Positions 5,231-12,687 of a stretch of DNA of 13,382 nucleotides are shown here, in pieces. Source of the DNA: Limisphaerales bacterium (GTDB lineage Bacteria; Verrucomicrobiota; Verrucomicrobiia; Limisphaerales; UBA11358); assembly GCA_003133815.1 (NCBI GenBank), contig PKZR01000300.1, forward strand, positions 1,273 through 14,654. Direction: 5' to 3'. The notes below the pieces were generated by a model. It searched no databases, was not told the origin of the DNA, and was given only the letters and a program-made list of their open reading frames with translations. A program made the translations under genes and the position numbers. Numbering within the stretch: position 1 is the first letter of the stretch; every line of letters begins with the position of its first letter.

Positions 5231-6955
5231 TCAAGGGGGCATTCCAATGTCTTTGGTGATCAGTTCGGCGGCGGCGGGGTCGACCCATTTCACGAGCGCG
5301 ATGAAGTTGAGGAGCGCGGGGCTGTCGGCCTTGACCTTGAACAGGTTTCGCAACGCATGGATGACCTTGGCGTAGATTTCCGCATATTTCTCATGCGTGA
5401 GGCGGTTGACATAGGATTCCAGGACGGCGCGCGCCACGGGGTCGGTCTCGCCGCCGGGCAGGTAGGGCAGCAGGCAGAAGACGCGCACGAGCAGCATCGG
5501 GTCGGATTCGGTCAGGATGAGCCAGCTTTGCTTGACCTCGGAGTCGTCGTATTTGGCGTGGAGCTGGCGGCGGATGGCCTCGGTGATCTCGGCCGGCGTG
5601 GAGCGGCTGGCGATGAGCTCCTTGATGATGTCCCAGGCGCTCATCTGCATTTTGTCCGGCGAGTTGCCGGCCTCGGTTTTGGTGACGGGCAGTTCCGGCA
5701 GGCCGAGTTCCTTGATGAGTGCCTTGACGAGCACCTCGGATTCCTCGCGGCGCAGGCGGTCGGAATTGAGGAGGGCGCGCACGATGATTTTCTGCGCGTC
5801 GGCGTTGACCAGGCGCAGGACGGGCGCGATGACTTCCTGTCTCGGATTTTTCTGCCCGCCGATGAGATGCTTTACGAATTCCGCCGTCACCGGGTCGTGC
5901 TCGGCGATGATGGACGAGCGGAAGGTCAGCACAAACCGCAGCGTCCGCGCCGTGCCGCCGCCCTTGCCGAAATTGTTCACGACGGCCTGGCGGTAGTCGG
6001 CGTTGATGATGTAGGCCAGCAGCTCCTCCGCCTGCTTGATCAATTTCTCGTCGAGCGGGTCCGTGTCGCTGGTAACCACGAGCTGTTCCACGAGCGGCGG
6101 CAGGCGCTGGGCGAAAATCACGTCCGGCGATTCCGTGCTCTGGTTTTCATAATAATTCAGCAGCTCCAGAACAAAGGAAAGTTTCAGGAACGCGGATTTC
6201 TGCGCTCGCGACGTGCGGCTTAGCTGGATTTTTTTGTGCAGCGCAAGCAGATCCGGATGTTTTGCCGGAACCACGGCGGGGTTCTGCTGGAGCAGCGCTT
6301 CAAAATCGCTTTTAAAGCCGAGCACGATCTCCTCCGGCTTGGGGTTCGGATTGAACTTGGCGTCCGTGGTGACGTCCTTGAAGAACACCAGCGCCTCCTC
6401 GCTAAAGTCTTTTATAATCAGTTCGCGGGCCACCTGACCCTTCACAAAGCTGCGGCTGGCGCGCACGGTGGCCGGCGCGAAGAAAGACTGCGGCTGCGTG
6501 ACCAGCGCCTGGAGCATCGCCGGGTCGAGCGGCGAATCGAGCCGGATCAATTCCTCGACCAGCGGCTTGATGGCCGCCGTCAACTCGCGCCTCGTCTTGT
6601 CCAGCGCCTTGAGGATGGCGGGCTGGAGCAGGTTTTCCTCGTTCTTGCCGTTGATCAGCGCCGCGCTGACGTCGTTGACCGCCGTACTGTGCTCCATCAG
6701 ACGCGATACGATCACGCCGACGTCGTTGATGGGCATCTTCGTGGCGAGCGTGGTGATGAGGTTGACAAGTTCGCCGTGGGATTTTTTGCGGTGCTCCACG
6801 ACGCGTTCGAGCAGGGAGCGCAACGCCTTGTTTTCCTGTTCCAGGCAGTTGCATTCCGTTTCCGACTGCTGCACCCGCAAGGTGAGGTCGTTCCAGTCCC
6901 GCTGGATTTCCTCCAGCGAAGGCAACGGTGCGGCGGGTTTGTCCGTTTCTGACAT
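5231..6955 (-). CDS. Large helical orphan protein, 574 aa, with N-terminal coiled coil
   Basis: The start chosen is the ATG at 6955 (MSETDKPAAPLPSLEEIQRD). The frame extends six codons to a TTG at 6973. Residues from about 20 to 60 form a heptad-rich coiled coil (VQQSETECNCLEQENKALRS, LLERVVEHRKK). The rest is almost entirely predicted helix, rich in Leu, Ala, Glu and Lys, with no signal peptide, membrane segment, Walker motif or cysteine/histidine metal site. Short helical hairpins (such as AQKIIVRALLNSDRLRREES and DPMLLVRVFCLLPYLPGGET) suggest an alpha-solenoid scaffold, but no regular repeat is visible. I recognise no family. The 107-aa gene lies 168 bp upstream in the same direction. It ends at a strong terminator, with the membrane-protein gene relic in between. 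A cytoplasmic structural or adaptor role is a guess. Confidence 0.75.
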   Translation of the reverse strand: MSETDKPAAPLPSLEEIQRDWNDLTLRVQQSETECNCLEQENKALRSLLERVVEHRKKSHGELVNLITTLATKMPINDVGVIVSRLMEHSTAVNDVSAALINGKNEENLLQPAILKALDKTRRELTAAIKPLVEELIRLDSPLDPAMLQALVTQPQSFFAPATVRASRSFVKGQVARELIIKDFSEEALVFFKDVTTDAKFNPNPKPEEIVLGFKSDFEALLQQNPAVVPAKHPDLLALHKKIQLSRTSRAQKSAFLKLSFVLELLNYYENQSTESPDVIFAQRLPPLVEQLVVTSDTDPLDEKLIKQAEELLAYIINADYRQAVVNNFGKGGGTARTLRFVLTFRSSIIAEHDPVTAEFVKHLIGGQKNPRQEVIAPVLRLVNADAQKIIVRALLNSDRLRREESEVLVKALIKELGLPELPVTKTEAGNSPDKMQMSAWDIIKELIASRSTPAEITEAIRRQLHAKYDDSEVKQSWLILTESDPMLLVRVFCLLPYLPGGETDPVARAVLESYVNRLTHEKYAEIYAKVIHALRNLFKVKADSPALLNFIALVKWVDPAAAELITKDIGMPP

Positions 6956-7042
6956 GACGCTATCTTTATCCAAAGACGCGATTCATGCCACCCCTTTTTT
7001 TCCAAATGAAGGCGCAAATGAGTTTTCTTACTCAGCCTCATG

Positions 7043-7097
7043 ATCATCGTCATCGTCAGTTCTAGCAGGTATTTTTGAGGATGACGACGAGGATGAT
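7043..7097. repeat. Imperfect inverted repeat between two minus-strand genes
   Basis: A 15-base arm at 7043-7057 (ATCATCGTCATCGTC) pairs with 7083-7097 at 13 of 15 positions, around a 25-base loop. Both arms are made of GAY/ATC triplets, so it may have arisen from simple-sequence DNA. It lies in the leader between the 107-aa and 574-aa genes and could fold in a shared transcript. No T-run follows, so it is not a standard terminator. Confidence 0.3.
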
Positions 7098-7123
7098 TTG
7101 ATTCCGGAATTTCAGAAAGACTT

Positions 7124-7447
7124 TTACACTTCCATCGGCTGATGATAATCTTTCTTTTCTTCTTCCGATTGTTTCGTCGCGGCCTCGTGGCGCAATTCTT
7201 CGAGCGGGCGGAAACGGTCGGCGCGGAAGCCGCGTTCCAGCGCCGACTTGGAATCGGCGTTCGGATTGACGAGGCCGATGAGCAGCACAGACACGTCGCC
7301 TTCCAGCGTCAGGTTGATGCCCAGCCGGATGTCGCGCACGACGTAGGTGGAATCCTTGACTGGCAACGCCGTGTAAAGCTTGCTGATGTCCGGCGGGAAC
7401 TTGTCATCCACGCAAACCACTTTGTCACCGATGCCGTAATTGAGCAT
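7124..7447 (-). CDS. Hypothetical protein, 107 aa, beta-rich
   Basis: The ATG at 7447 has GGTGA nine bases before it. The product starts MLNYGIGDKVVCVDDKFPPD and continues through YVVRDIRLGINLTLEGDVSV, LLIGLVNPNADSK and ERGFRADRFRPLEEL to a charged tail rich in Glu, Lys and Gln. The order 'GDKVVCVDD ... Y-V-x-R-D-I-R ... GL-x-N-P ... ERGF-x-x-x-RFRPL' is a pattern I associate with short orphan proteins seen in many bacterial and phage genomes, probably a small SH3-like beta barrel. No enzymatic residues stand out and no function is established to my knowledge. It is in the same direction as the 574-aa gene downstream (168 bp) and could be cotranscribed with it. Confidence 0.75.
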   Translation of the reverse strand: MLNYGIGDKVVCVDDKFPPDISKLYTALPVKDSTYVVRDIRLGINLTLEGDVSVLLIGLVNPNADSKSALERGFRADRFRPLEELRHEAATKQSEEEKKDYHQPMEV

Positions 7448-7451
7448 GGGT

Positions 7452-7637
7452 CTATTTCACCAATCTCCAGGAAAACTTCCAAGCCTTTTCAAATTTTGCA
7501 AGCGCGCACCGGAAAGGAGTATCGGGACCTTGCAAACCATGGAATTCATCGTCAATCGCCTTTGTCCCGTTCCAGGACAGGACGTGGCGGGCCTGACGAG
7601 CTTTTGCTGATTTCCTTTGTTTTTGATGGTTTTGCAT
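7452..7637 (-). CDS. Doubtful small ORF, 61 aa
   Basis: The ORF runs from ATG 7637 to a TAG ending at 7452, five bases before the ATG of the 107-aa gene, so that gene's ribosome-binding site would lie inside it. The product starts with a basic arm (MQNHQKQRKSAKARQARHVL) and ends AKFEKAWKFSWRLVK. In favour are the close spacing to the next gene and an ATG start. Against are a start codon inside the last unit of the 21-bp repeat array, no Shine-Dalgarno site and no recognisable family. A second frame (7552-7899) is open across the same DNA. Confidence 0.25.
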   Translation of the reverse strand: MQNHQKQRKSAKARQARHVLSWNGTKAIDDEFHGLQGPDTPFRCALAKFEKAWKFSWRLVK

Positions 7638-7908
7638 CGTTATGCTTTATTGATCCATCGTTATTCCTCATTATCCGGTCGTTTCTCTTTATTGACTTGT
7701 CACTTCTCTTTATTGATTCGTCGTTAAACTTTATTGCTCGATGACATCTCCTCATTGACCCGTCGTTTTTCCTGATTGACCGGTCATCACTCCTTATTGA
7801 CTTGTGCCGTCTTCTGTTTGATTCGTCCTTGCTCCTCATTGTCCGGTCGTTTCTCCTAATTGACCGATGACAGTTCCATATTGACTTGCGACAGTTCAAT
7901 CAGGCTTA
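7636..7908 (-). repeat. 21-bp tandem repeat array, about 13 diverged units
   Basis: Read on the minus strand, units approximating NRGTCAATAARGAGAAACGAC follow head to tail without insertion from 7908 to 7636. Twelve complete units lie between 7887 and 7636, and one more diverged unit lies at 7908-7888. All keep the 21-bp period although individual units differ at several positions. One frame stays open through all twelve (7899-7552, TTG start) and would give heptads such as KSIKRND, RSIRKND and GSMRRCH followed by a non-repeat tail. The other two frames are closed by TAA within AATAA. There is no ribosome-binding site, and the first unit carries an in-frame TGA. It may therefore be a non-coding minisatellite with a fortuitous frame, or a heptad-repeat protein. 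It is AT-richer than its surroundings. Confidence 0.8.
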
Positions 7909-8052
7909 ACGACAACATAAATAAGAGAAACGACCTTTTTGGCCGTTTCCATGTCGAATTTTGGACAGCTTCCAGCCTGCGCGTGTCACCACTAAATGGA
8001 TCTACCGCGCCATCCACCGCGTGAACGACGCCCAGGTGGGACGGCCAATCCA

Positions 8053-8148
8053 AGCCCGTCAGGGCTGACATCTTGTAGCAACCCGATGCAAAAATAAACA
8101 GCCCCGTAGGTGCGACATCTTCTGAATATTTCGCACCTCCGGCGCTGC
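8053..8148 (+). repeat. Two units of a dispersed hairpin-type intergenic repeat
   Basis: Unit 1 begins AGCCCGTCAGGGCT (8053-8066, a 5-bp hairpin with a 4-base loop), followed by GACATCTTGTAG. Unit 2 begins at 8100 with AGCCCCGTAGGTGCGACATC. Both share the frame 'AGCCC(C)GT-A-G-G-x-GC-GACATCTT' with starts 47 bp apart. Unit 2 also has a longer dyad, GGTGCGA (8109-8115) with TCGCACC (8131-8137). From memory, similar 'CCGTAGG-GC-GACAT' repeats are scattered between genes in several environmental phyla including Verrucomicrobiota. I could not count copies elsewhere. They lie directly after the aminotransferase stop. Confidence 0.55.
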
Positions 8149-8161
8149 CGTCTTTGTTCAA

Positions 8162-9337
8162 TCACTTCACCAGCGTCCGGCAGAATTTGTCCAACCGATC
8201 CAGTCCTTTTTCTATGTTCGCCATGCTGGTCGCGTAGCTCAGGCGGATGTAGTCGTCCGCGCCGAACGCGATGCCGGGCACGGCTGCGACTTTTTCCTGC
8301 TCCAGCAGCTTTGCGCAGAAGTCGGCGGACTTGAGGCCGGTCTTGGAAATGTTTGGGAACAGATAAAACGCGCCCTTGGCATTCACACAGGTAATGCCGG
8401 GAATGGAATTCAATTTCGCATGCGCGTAACGGCGGCGCTTGTCGTATTCCGCGAGCCAAATAGGCAGGTGATCCTGCGGGCCCGTGAGCGCGGCGACGCC
8501 GCCTTTTTGCGCGAACGAGGTCGGGTTGCTCGTGCTATGGCTTTGCACGGCGTCAATTGCCTTGGCGATCGGTTCCGGCGCCGCGAGAAAACCAAGCCGC
8601 CAGCCGGTCATGGAATACGCCTTGGCCAAACCGTGGACAATGATGGTGTGGTCGTAATGCGCCTGCGAGAAGCTTGCGACGCTCTTCACTTTCGCGCCGT
8701 CATAAAGCAGATGCTCGTAGATCTCGTCACTCATGATGAGGACGTTTTTCTCCACACAGATGTCGCCAAGCGCCTTGGTTTCTTCCGGCGTATAAACACT
8801 GCCCGTCGGATTGCTGGGCGAATTAAGCACGAACAGGCGCGTGTTCGGCGTGATGGCGGCGCGCAGTTGCGCAGGCGTGACTTTGAACTCCGTCTTGTCC
8901 GTGGTCTGTAAAATCACCGGCTTGGCGCCGGCGAGCTTGACCATTTCCGGGTAGCTTAGCCAATACGGCGCGGGAATGATGACTTCATCGCCTTCCTCGC
9001 ACGTCGCGAGGATGACATTGTAGCAGGAATGTTTGCCGCCGCAGGAAACGATGATTTGCGACGGCTTGTAAGTCAGACCGTTTTCGCGCAAAAACTTCGC
9101 GGCGATGGCTTCGCGCAATTCCGGGATGCCGCTGCTGGGCGTGTATTTGGTGAACCCGGCGGCGAGCGCCTTGGCGGCGGCGTCCTTGATATGCTGCGGC
9201 GTGTCGAAATCCGGTTCGCCCGCACCAAAACCGACGACATCCTCGCCGGCGGCCTTCATCGCCTTGGCCTTGGAATCAATGGCCAGGGTGAGGGACGGAG
9301 CAAGCGAAGCGGCGCGATGGGAGATTTTATAATTCAT
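8162..9337 (-). CDS. PLP-dependent class I aminotransferase (aspartate aminotransferase type)
   Basis: This 391-aa protein is full length for fold-type I, subgroup Ib aspartate/prephenate aminotransferases. The hallmarks are in order: GEPDFDTP near residue 40; NSPSNPTG with Asn176; SDEIYE with Asp204, which pairs with the PLP ring nitrogen, and Tyr207; Lys239 in HGLAKAYSMTGWRLGF, which forms the Schiff base; and Arg365 in DYIRLSYA, which holds the substrate alpha-carboxylate. The residue before the Schiff-base lysine is Ala where Ser is commoner (SKAYSMTGWR), a mild variant. The likely reaction is amino transfer between aspartate (or an aromatic or related amino acid) and 2-oxoglutarate in the cytoplasm. 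Exact substrate cannot be told from sequence alone. The gene stands alone, divergent from the 223-aa secreted protein. Confidence 0.93.
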   Translation of the reverse strand: MNYKISHRAASLAPSLTLAIDSKAKAMKAAGEDVVGFGAGEPDFDTPQHIKDAAAKALAAGFTKYTPSSGIPELREAIAAKFLRENGLTYKPSQIIVSCGGKHSCYNVILATCEEGDEVIIPAPYWLSYPEMVKLAGAKPVILQTTDKTEFKVTPAQLRAAITPNTRLFVLNSPSNPTGSVYTPEETKALGDICVEKNVLIMSDEIYEHLLYDGAKVKSVASFSQAHYDHTIIVHGLAKAYSMTGWRLGFLAAPEPIAKAIDAVQSHSTSNPTSFAQKGGVAALTGPQDHLPIWLAEYDKRRRYAHAKLNSIPGITCVNAKGAFYLFPNISKTGLKSADFCAKLLEQEKVAAVPGIAFGADDYIRLSYATSMANIEKGLDRLDKFCRTLVK

Positions 9338-9430
9338 AATTTGGGCTCGATGAATCTACGGATTTTGCGGCGAAGTTCAAGAATGGAATTGAAAAGCGCC
9401 AAACTTTGCTCGACAAATTAAGAACCCCTG

Positions 9431-9445
9431 CGCATTCTCAATGCG
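9431..9445. promoter_or_regulatory. Short perfect dyad between divergent genes
   Basis: CGCATT (9431-9436) and AATGCG (9440-9445) are perfect inverted repeats around CTC. The dyad lies in the 152-bp gap between the aminotransferase start (9337, -) and the 223-aa gene start (9490, +). With a three-base loop it is more likely a protein-binding site than an RNA hairpin. No clear promoter elements are placed around it. Confidence 0.3.
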
Positions 9446-9489
9446 AATTGTGAGGGAAAAAACCTGATAGTTTCCTGATTGTTGCCAAA

Positions 9490-10161
9490 ATGTCTGCACT
9501 GAAGCGCTTGTTGATTTTGCTCTTCGCGATGACGCTCGGACTCGGCCACGCGGATGTCCCGAAGCTCTTCAGCGAACAGTCGTTTACCTCCATCACGCTC
9601 GCAACCGCGGTGAACCATTATGTGCTCCTCGGCAAGGACGAGGCGGTGAAGGAACTGGAGGATCTCTCCGACGCGGAAGCGGCCGAAACGGAAAAGAACA
9701 GGGGCTTCAATTCGAGGGGATTCAGCATCAATGAAAGGATCTCCTGGGTGTGCCGCATCCTTTTCGAGCCAAAGAGCGATGCAAGGCAGCCTTACCTCCG
9801 GCCGCCAAAGTTTGGGAAGCTGAACCTTCCCGTAAAATTCATGCCCATCGAGGACTGGCCGCTTTTCCCTGTCGTGCTTTCCGGCTCGACGTATTTTGTA
9901 ATGAGCGAAAGCTACTCGGACGACAATCACGTGCCGGAGGAGCCGAAGCATTACATCGAGTATTGCCGGGACAACGGCGTCTTTCGAACCACCCTGATCA
10001 AATTGACCAGGGCGCAGATTCTCAAGGACGCCGACGCGCTTCACAAATCCGCGCCGTGGCAGGCCATCCGATGGGAGGACGACGACGGATCCGGATATCC
10101 AATGGGCGACCAATGGACATGGGGTTTTATCCAGAAACAGGCCATGGCACCCGCCAAGTGA
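9490..10161 (+). CDS. Secreted hypothetical protein, 223 aa
   Basis: The first 21 residues (MSALKRLLILLFAMTLGLGH) form a typical Sec signal peptide with a basic start, hydrophobic core and probable cleavage near GHA-DV, so the mature protein should be periplasmic or outside the cell. The mature part is mixed alpha/beta with a central segment LPVKFMPIEDWPLFPVVLSG, then STYFVMSESY, an EYCRDNGVFRT stretch and a C-terminal acidic loop (DDDGSGYPMGDQWTWGF). Only two cysteines are visible in it (WVCRI and EYCRD), which might pair. Orphan proteins with a similar '-W-P-L-F-P-' core seem common in Verrucomicrobiota, but I cannot name the family or role. There is no strong ribosome-binding site. It is convergent with glgP. 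Confidence 0.75.
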   Translation: MSALKRLLILLFAMTLGLGHADVPKLFSEQSFTSITLATAVNHYVLLGKDEAVKELEDLSDAEAAETEKNRGFNSRGFSINERISWVCRILFEPKSDARQPYLRPPKFGKLNLPVKFMPIEDWPLFPVVLSGSTYFVMSESYSDDNHVPEEPKHYIEYCRDNGVFRTTLIKLTRAQILKDADALHKSAPWQAIRWEDDDGSGYPMGDQWTWGFIQKQAMAPAK

Positions 10162-10210
10162 TAAATCCTTCCTGCCCGGTCCCTGGCATTTTCAAAACTC
10201 CGGGGCGCCT

Positions 10211-12397
10211 TTATTTAATCCGGTAATATTTCTCCGTGTATTCCTTCACCATGCGGTCGGTCGTGAACTGGGGCACGAGCGTGACCATGGTGCGGCGGAT
10301 GCGCTGAAGCCATTTGCGCGGGATGCCGTGCACGTCGCGGTCGTAAAACAGCGGCACGACCTGCTCGGTCAGCGTCTTGTAAAGGTTCGCGCTGTCAATG
10401 CGGTCCTGTTCCACAACGTCGTTGGGCTGTGAATCTTCGCCGATGGCGAATCCGTTCGTGCCGTCGTAGCCTTCGCGCCACCAGCCGTCGAGGATGCTCA
10501 TGTTCATGCAGCCGTGGCAGCCCGCCTTCATGCCGCTGGTGCCGGAGGCTTCGAGGGGACGGCGCGGGTTGTTCAGCCAGATGTCGCAGCCACTCACCAT
10601 CTGCCGCGAGACATGGATGTCGTAGTTCTCGAGGAACACGAGATTGCCCGTCAGCTCGCTGTGCTGGCTCAAATGGATGATCTGCTGGATGAACCGCTTG
10701 CCTTCGTCGTCGCGCGGATGCGCCTTGCCGGCGAAAATGAACTGTATCGGCCGCTGTTTGTCATGCGCGAGCTTCACGATGTTTTCAAACTGCTGGAAAA
10801 TCAGCGGCGCGCGCTTGTAGGTGGCGAAGCGACGCGCAAAGCCGATGGTCAGCGCGTCGGGATTCAGCAGATGGTCGAAGCGGATGTAATCGCCCTGCGA
10901 CGCGCGCGGGCTTTGCTGCACCAGCTTGCGGCGGGCAAACTCGATCAGCTCGCGCCGCAGCTTGTAGCGCAGCGACCAAAGCTCCTCGTCCGACAAAAAT
11001 TCCGGGTCCACCATTTTCTGCCAGAATTCGGTCTCGTGAATCGTGGCCGACCAGTTCGCGCCTGCGCGCGCGCTCCAGAAAGCCGTTCCTTCGGGCATTG
11101 TGCCGCTGCCGTTGGTCAGCTTGCGCCGCCAGAATTTCCGCACCGTGCCCTTCATCCAGCCGAGCAGATGGATGCCGTTCGTGATATAGCCGATGGGAAC
11201 TTTTTCAACGGGTGTGCCCGGATAAAGTATTTGCCACATCTCGCGGCTCACCTCGCCGTGCAGTTCGCTCACGCCGTTGGCCGCGCGCGAAAGCTTCAGC
11301 GCCAGAACCGTCATGCAGAATGTCTCCGTCGCGTTCTTCGGGTCCACCCGGCCCAGGCCGAGGAGTTCCGCGAACGGCACGGACAACTGCCCGAAATACC
11401 GCTGCATCGCGTAATTCATCAAATCGGGCGAGAACCGGTCGTGTCCCGCCTCCACCGGCGTGTGCGTGGTGAAATGGCAGTGCGCCTTCGTCTCCGCCTG
11501 CGCCTCGGCATAACTTTTTCCCGCCGCCATCTTCTCGCGGATCAATTCCAGCGTCAGAAACGCCGCGTGCCCCTCGTTCATATGGAACAACGACGGCTCC
11601 ACACCGAGCGCGCGGATCAACCGCACGCCGCCGATGCCCAGCAAAATTTCCTGCATGATGCGCGTCGTGCTGTCGCCGCCATAAACGCGCAGCGTCAGGT
11701 CGCGGTAAAGCTGCTCGTTCTCCGGCAGGTTCGTGTCCAGCAGATACACCGGCACGCGGCCCACGTTCACGCGCCATGCCTGGAACGCCACCGCGCTCAT
11801 TCCGATCTCAACAATGCATTTAAGACGGTCGCCTTCCGCATTCAACACCGGTTCGATCGGCACGTTTTTAGGGTCCACCGGATTGTAAAATTCCGTCTGC
11901 CAGTTGTTCGCGTCAATCGCCTGCTGGAAATATCCCTCGCGGTAAAACAGGCTGATGCCCACAAATCCGATGTTGAGGTCGCTCGCGGATTTCGCGTGGT
12001 CGCCGGCCAGGATGCCGAGGCCGCCCGCGGAAATCGGCAGCGATTCGTGGAAGCCGAACTCCGCGGAGAAATACGCCACGGGATTTTTGTGCAGCTCCGG
12101 CGCGTGGTGATGTCCCCACGTTTTGACGTCCGCAAGATAGGCATGAAAGTCGGCCAGTACGGCGCGGGCGCGCTCGGCGAAATACCCGTCCTGAAGGCGC
12201 ACGCGCAATTCCTGCTCCGACACCTCATGCAGCACGGCCACCGGGTTGTGGAACATGTTCTGCCAGCCGCGCGGCGTCAGTTCGTAAAAAAAGTCCTGCG
12301 CCTCCTGGTCCCAGCACCACCAGAGGTTCCGGGATAATTTGTTCAAGCCTGCAATCAATTCATTCAATTCCGCGCCCGTGAGAGGTTTTTTTATCAT
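10211..12397 (-). CDS. glgP: Alpha-glucan (glycogen/maltodextrin) phosphorylase, GT35
   Basis: This enzyme removes glucose from the non-reducing ends of alpha-1,4-glucans with phosphate, giving glucose-1-phosphate. The ATG at 12397 is chosen (728 aa) because AAGGAA lies ten bases before it. The open frame runs 21 codons further to a TTG that overlaps the promoter. Motifs of the shorter bacterial phosphorylase branch (TIGR02094 type, without the long regulatory N-terminus of animal enzymes) are present: LWWCWDQEAQDFF near the start, AYFSAEFGFHESLPISAGGL, FHMNEGHAAF, HFTTHTPVEAGHD, TNGIHLLGW, RRFATYKRAPLI and EASGTSGMKA. The PLP lysine is residue 624 of this start. The residues after it (GCHGCMNMSILDGWW) differ slightly from the usual A-x-N-G. 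It is cytoplasmic, acts in glycogen breakdown and is transcribed alone from a probable regulated promoter. Confidence 0.93.
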   Translation of the reverse strand: MIKKPLTGAELNELIAGLNKLSRNLWWCWDQEAQDFFYELTPRGWQNMFHNPVAVLHEVSEQELRVRLQDGYFAERARAVLADFHAYLADVKTWGHHHAPELHKNPVAYFSAEFGFHESLPISAGGLGILAGDHAKSASDLNIGFVGISLFYREGYFQQAIDANNWQTEFYNPVDPKNVPIEPVLNAEGDRLKCIVEIGMSAVAFQAWRVNVGRVPVYLLDTNLPENEQLYRDLTLRVYGGDSTTRIMQEILLGIGGVRLIRALGVEPSLFHMNEGHAAFLTLELIREKMAAGKSYAEAQAETKAHCHFTTHTPVEAGHDRFSPDLMNYAMQRYFGQLSVPFAELLGLGRVDPKNATETFCMTVLALKLSRAANGVSELHGEVSREMWQILYPGTPVEKVPIGYITNGIHLLGWMKGTVRKFWRRKLTNGSGTMPEGTAFWSARAGANWSATIHETEFWQKMVDPEFLSDEELWSLRYKLRRELIEFARRKLVQQSPRASQGDYIRFDHLLNPDALTIGFARRFATYKRAPLIFQQFENIVKLAHDKQRPIQFIFAGKAHPRDDEGKRFIQQIIHLSQHSELTGNLVFLENYDIHVSRQMVSGCDIWLNNPRRPLEASGTSGMKAGCHGCMNMSILDGWWREGYDGTNGFAIGEDSQPNDVVEQDRIDSANLYKTLTEQVVPLFYDRDVHGIPRKWLQRIRRTMVTLVPQFTTDRMVKEYTEKYYRIK

Positions 12398-12431
12398 ATC
12401 TTTTTGGTTCCTTGTTTCGACCGACGCCGAT

Positions 12432-12460
12432 TTATTAACGGCAACGCTGCCGTTCTGCAA
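12432..12460 (-). promoter_or_regulatory. glgP promoter with an operator palindrome filling the spacer
   Basis: On the minus strand TTGCAG (12460-12455) and TAATAA (12437-12432) are 17 bp apart. The plus-strand palindrome AACGGCA-ACGC-TGCCGTT (12437-12454) occupies essentially the whole spacer, with perfect 7-bp arms and CG at its exact centre. Transcription would start near 12425, leaving a leader of about 28 bases with the AAGGAA ribosome-binding site. A protein bound here would block RNA polymerase, so repression is likely. An 18-bp palindrome with a central CG recalls LacI/GalR-family operators, but the regulator is not in this window. Confidence 0.5.
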
Positions 12461-12687
12461 TAAAATTTCAATCCAAAATTAAAATACTTGGGATCTTCGG
12501 GGGATCGAGACTTCCGCAAAGGCGTGGAAGCGACGCCTCGTCGCTGTGGGTGGAGGAAGAAATCATTTCCTGCTGTAATTTGTCGTGATCCTGCACGGAT
12601 CCGATAGAATAGTGGATTTAATAATAGTTTATTACCATTTTAATGCTAAATTCCACTCAGTTTTCCAATAAATCAAGAAGGCTTTCC

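Noticed and set aside
5189..6223. 344-aa plus-strand open frame opposite the 574-aa gene
   Set aside because: It has an Asp/Gly/Arg-rich low-likelihood composition. The minus-strand frame is longer, has a coiled coil and normal composition, and ends at a proper terminator.
7636..7908. CRISPR array
   Set aside because: The 21-bp units are contiguous with no unique spacers, the units are diverged rather than identical, and no cas gene is present.
7856..8161. 101-aa minus-strand ORF running through the dispersed repeats into the 21-bp array
   Set aside because: It is built from two different repeat types plus linker, has no recognisable family and no ribosome-binding site, and starts at the edge of the aminotransferase gene. 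It is most likely fortuitous.
10514..12337. 607-aa plus-strand open frame opposite glgP
   Set aside because: It is antisense to the clearly recognisable phosphorylase. The Arg/His/Ala-rich composition and lack of any domain are typical of a GC-rich shadow frame.
12398..12460. 21-codon N-terminal extension of glgP from a TTG
   Set aside because: It overlaps the predicted promoter. The ATG at 12397 has a good ribosome-binding site.
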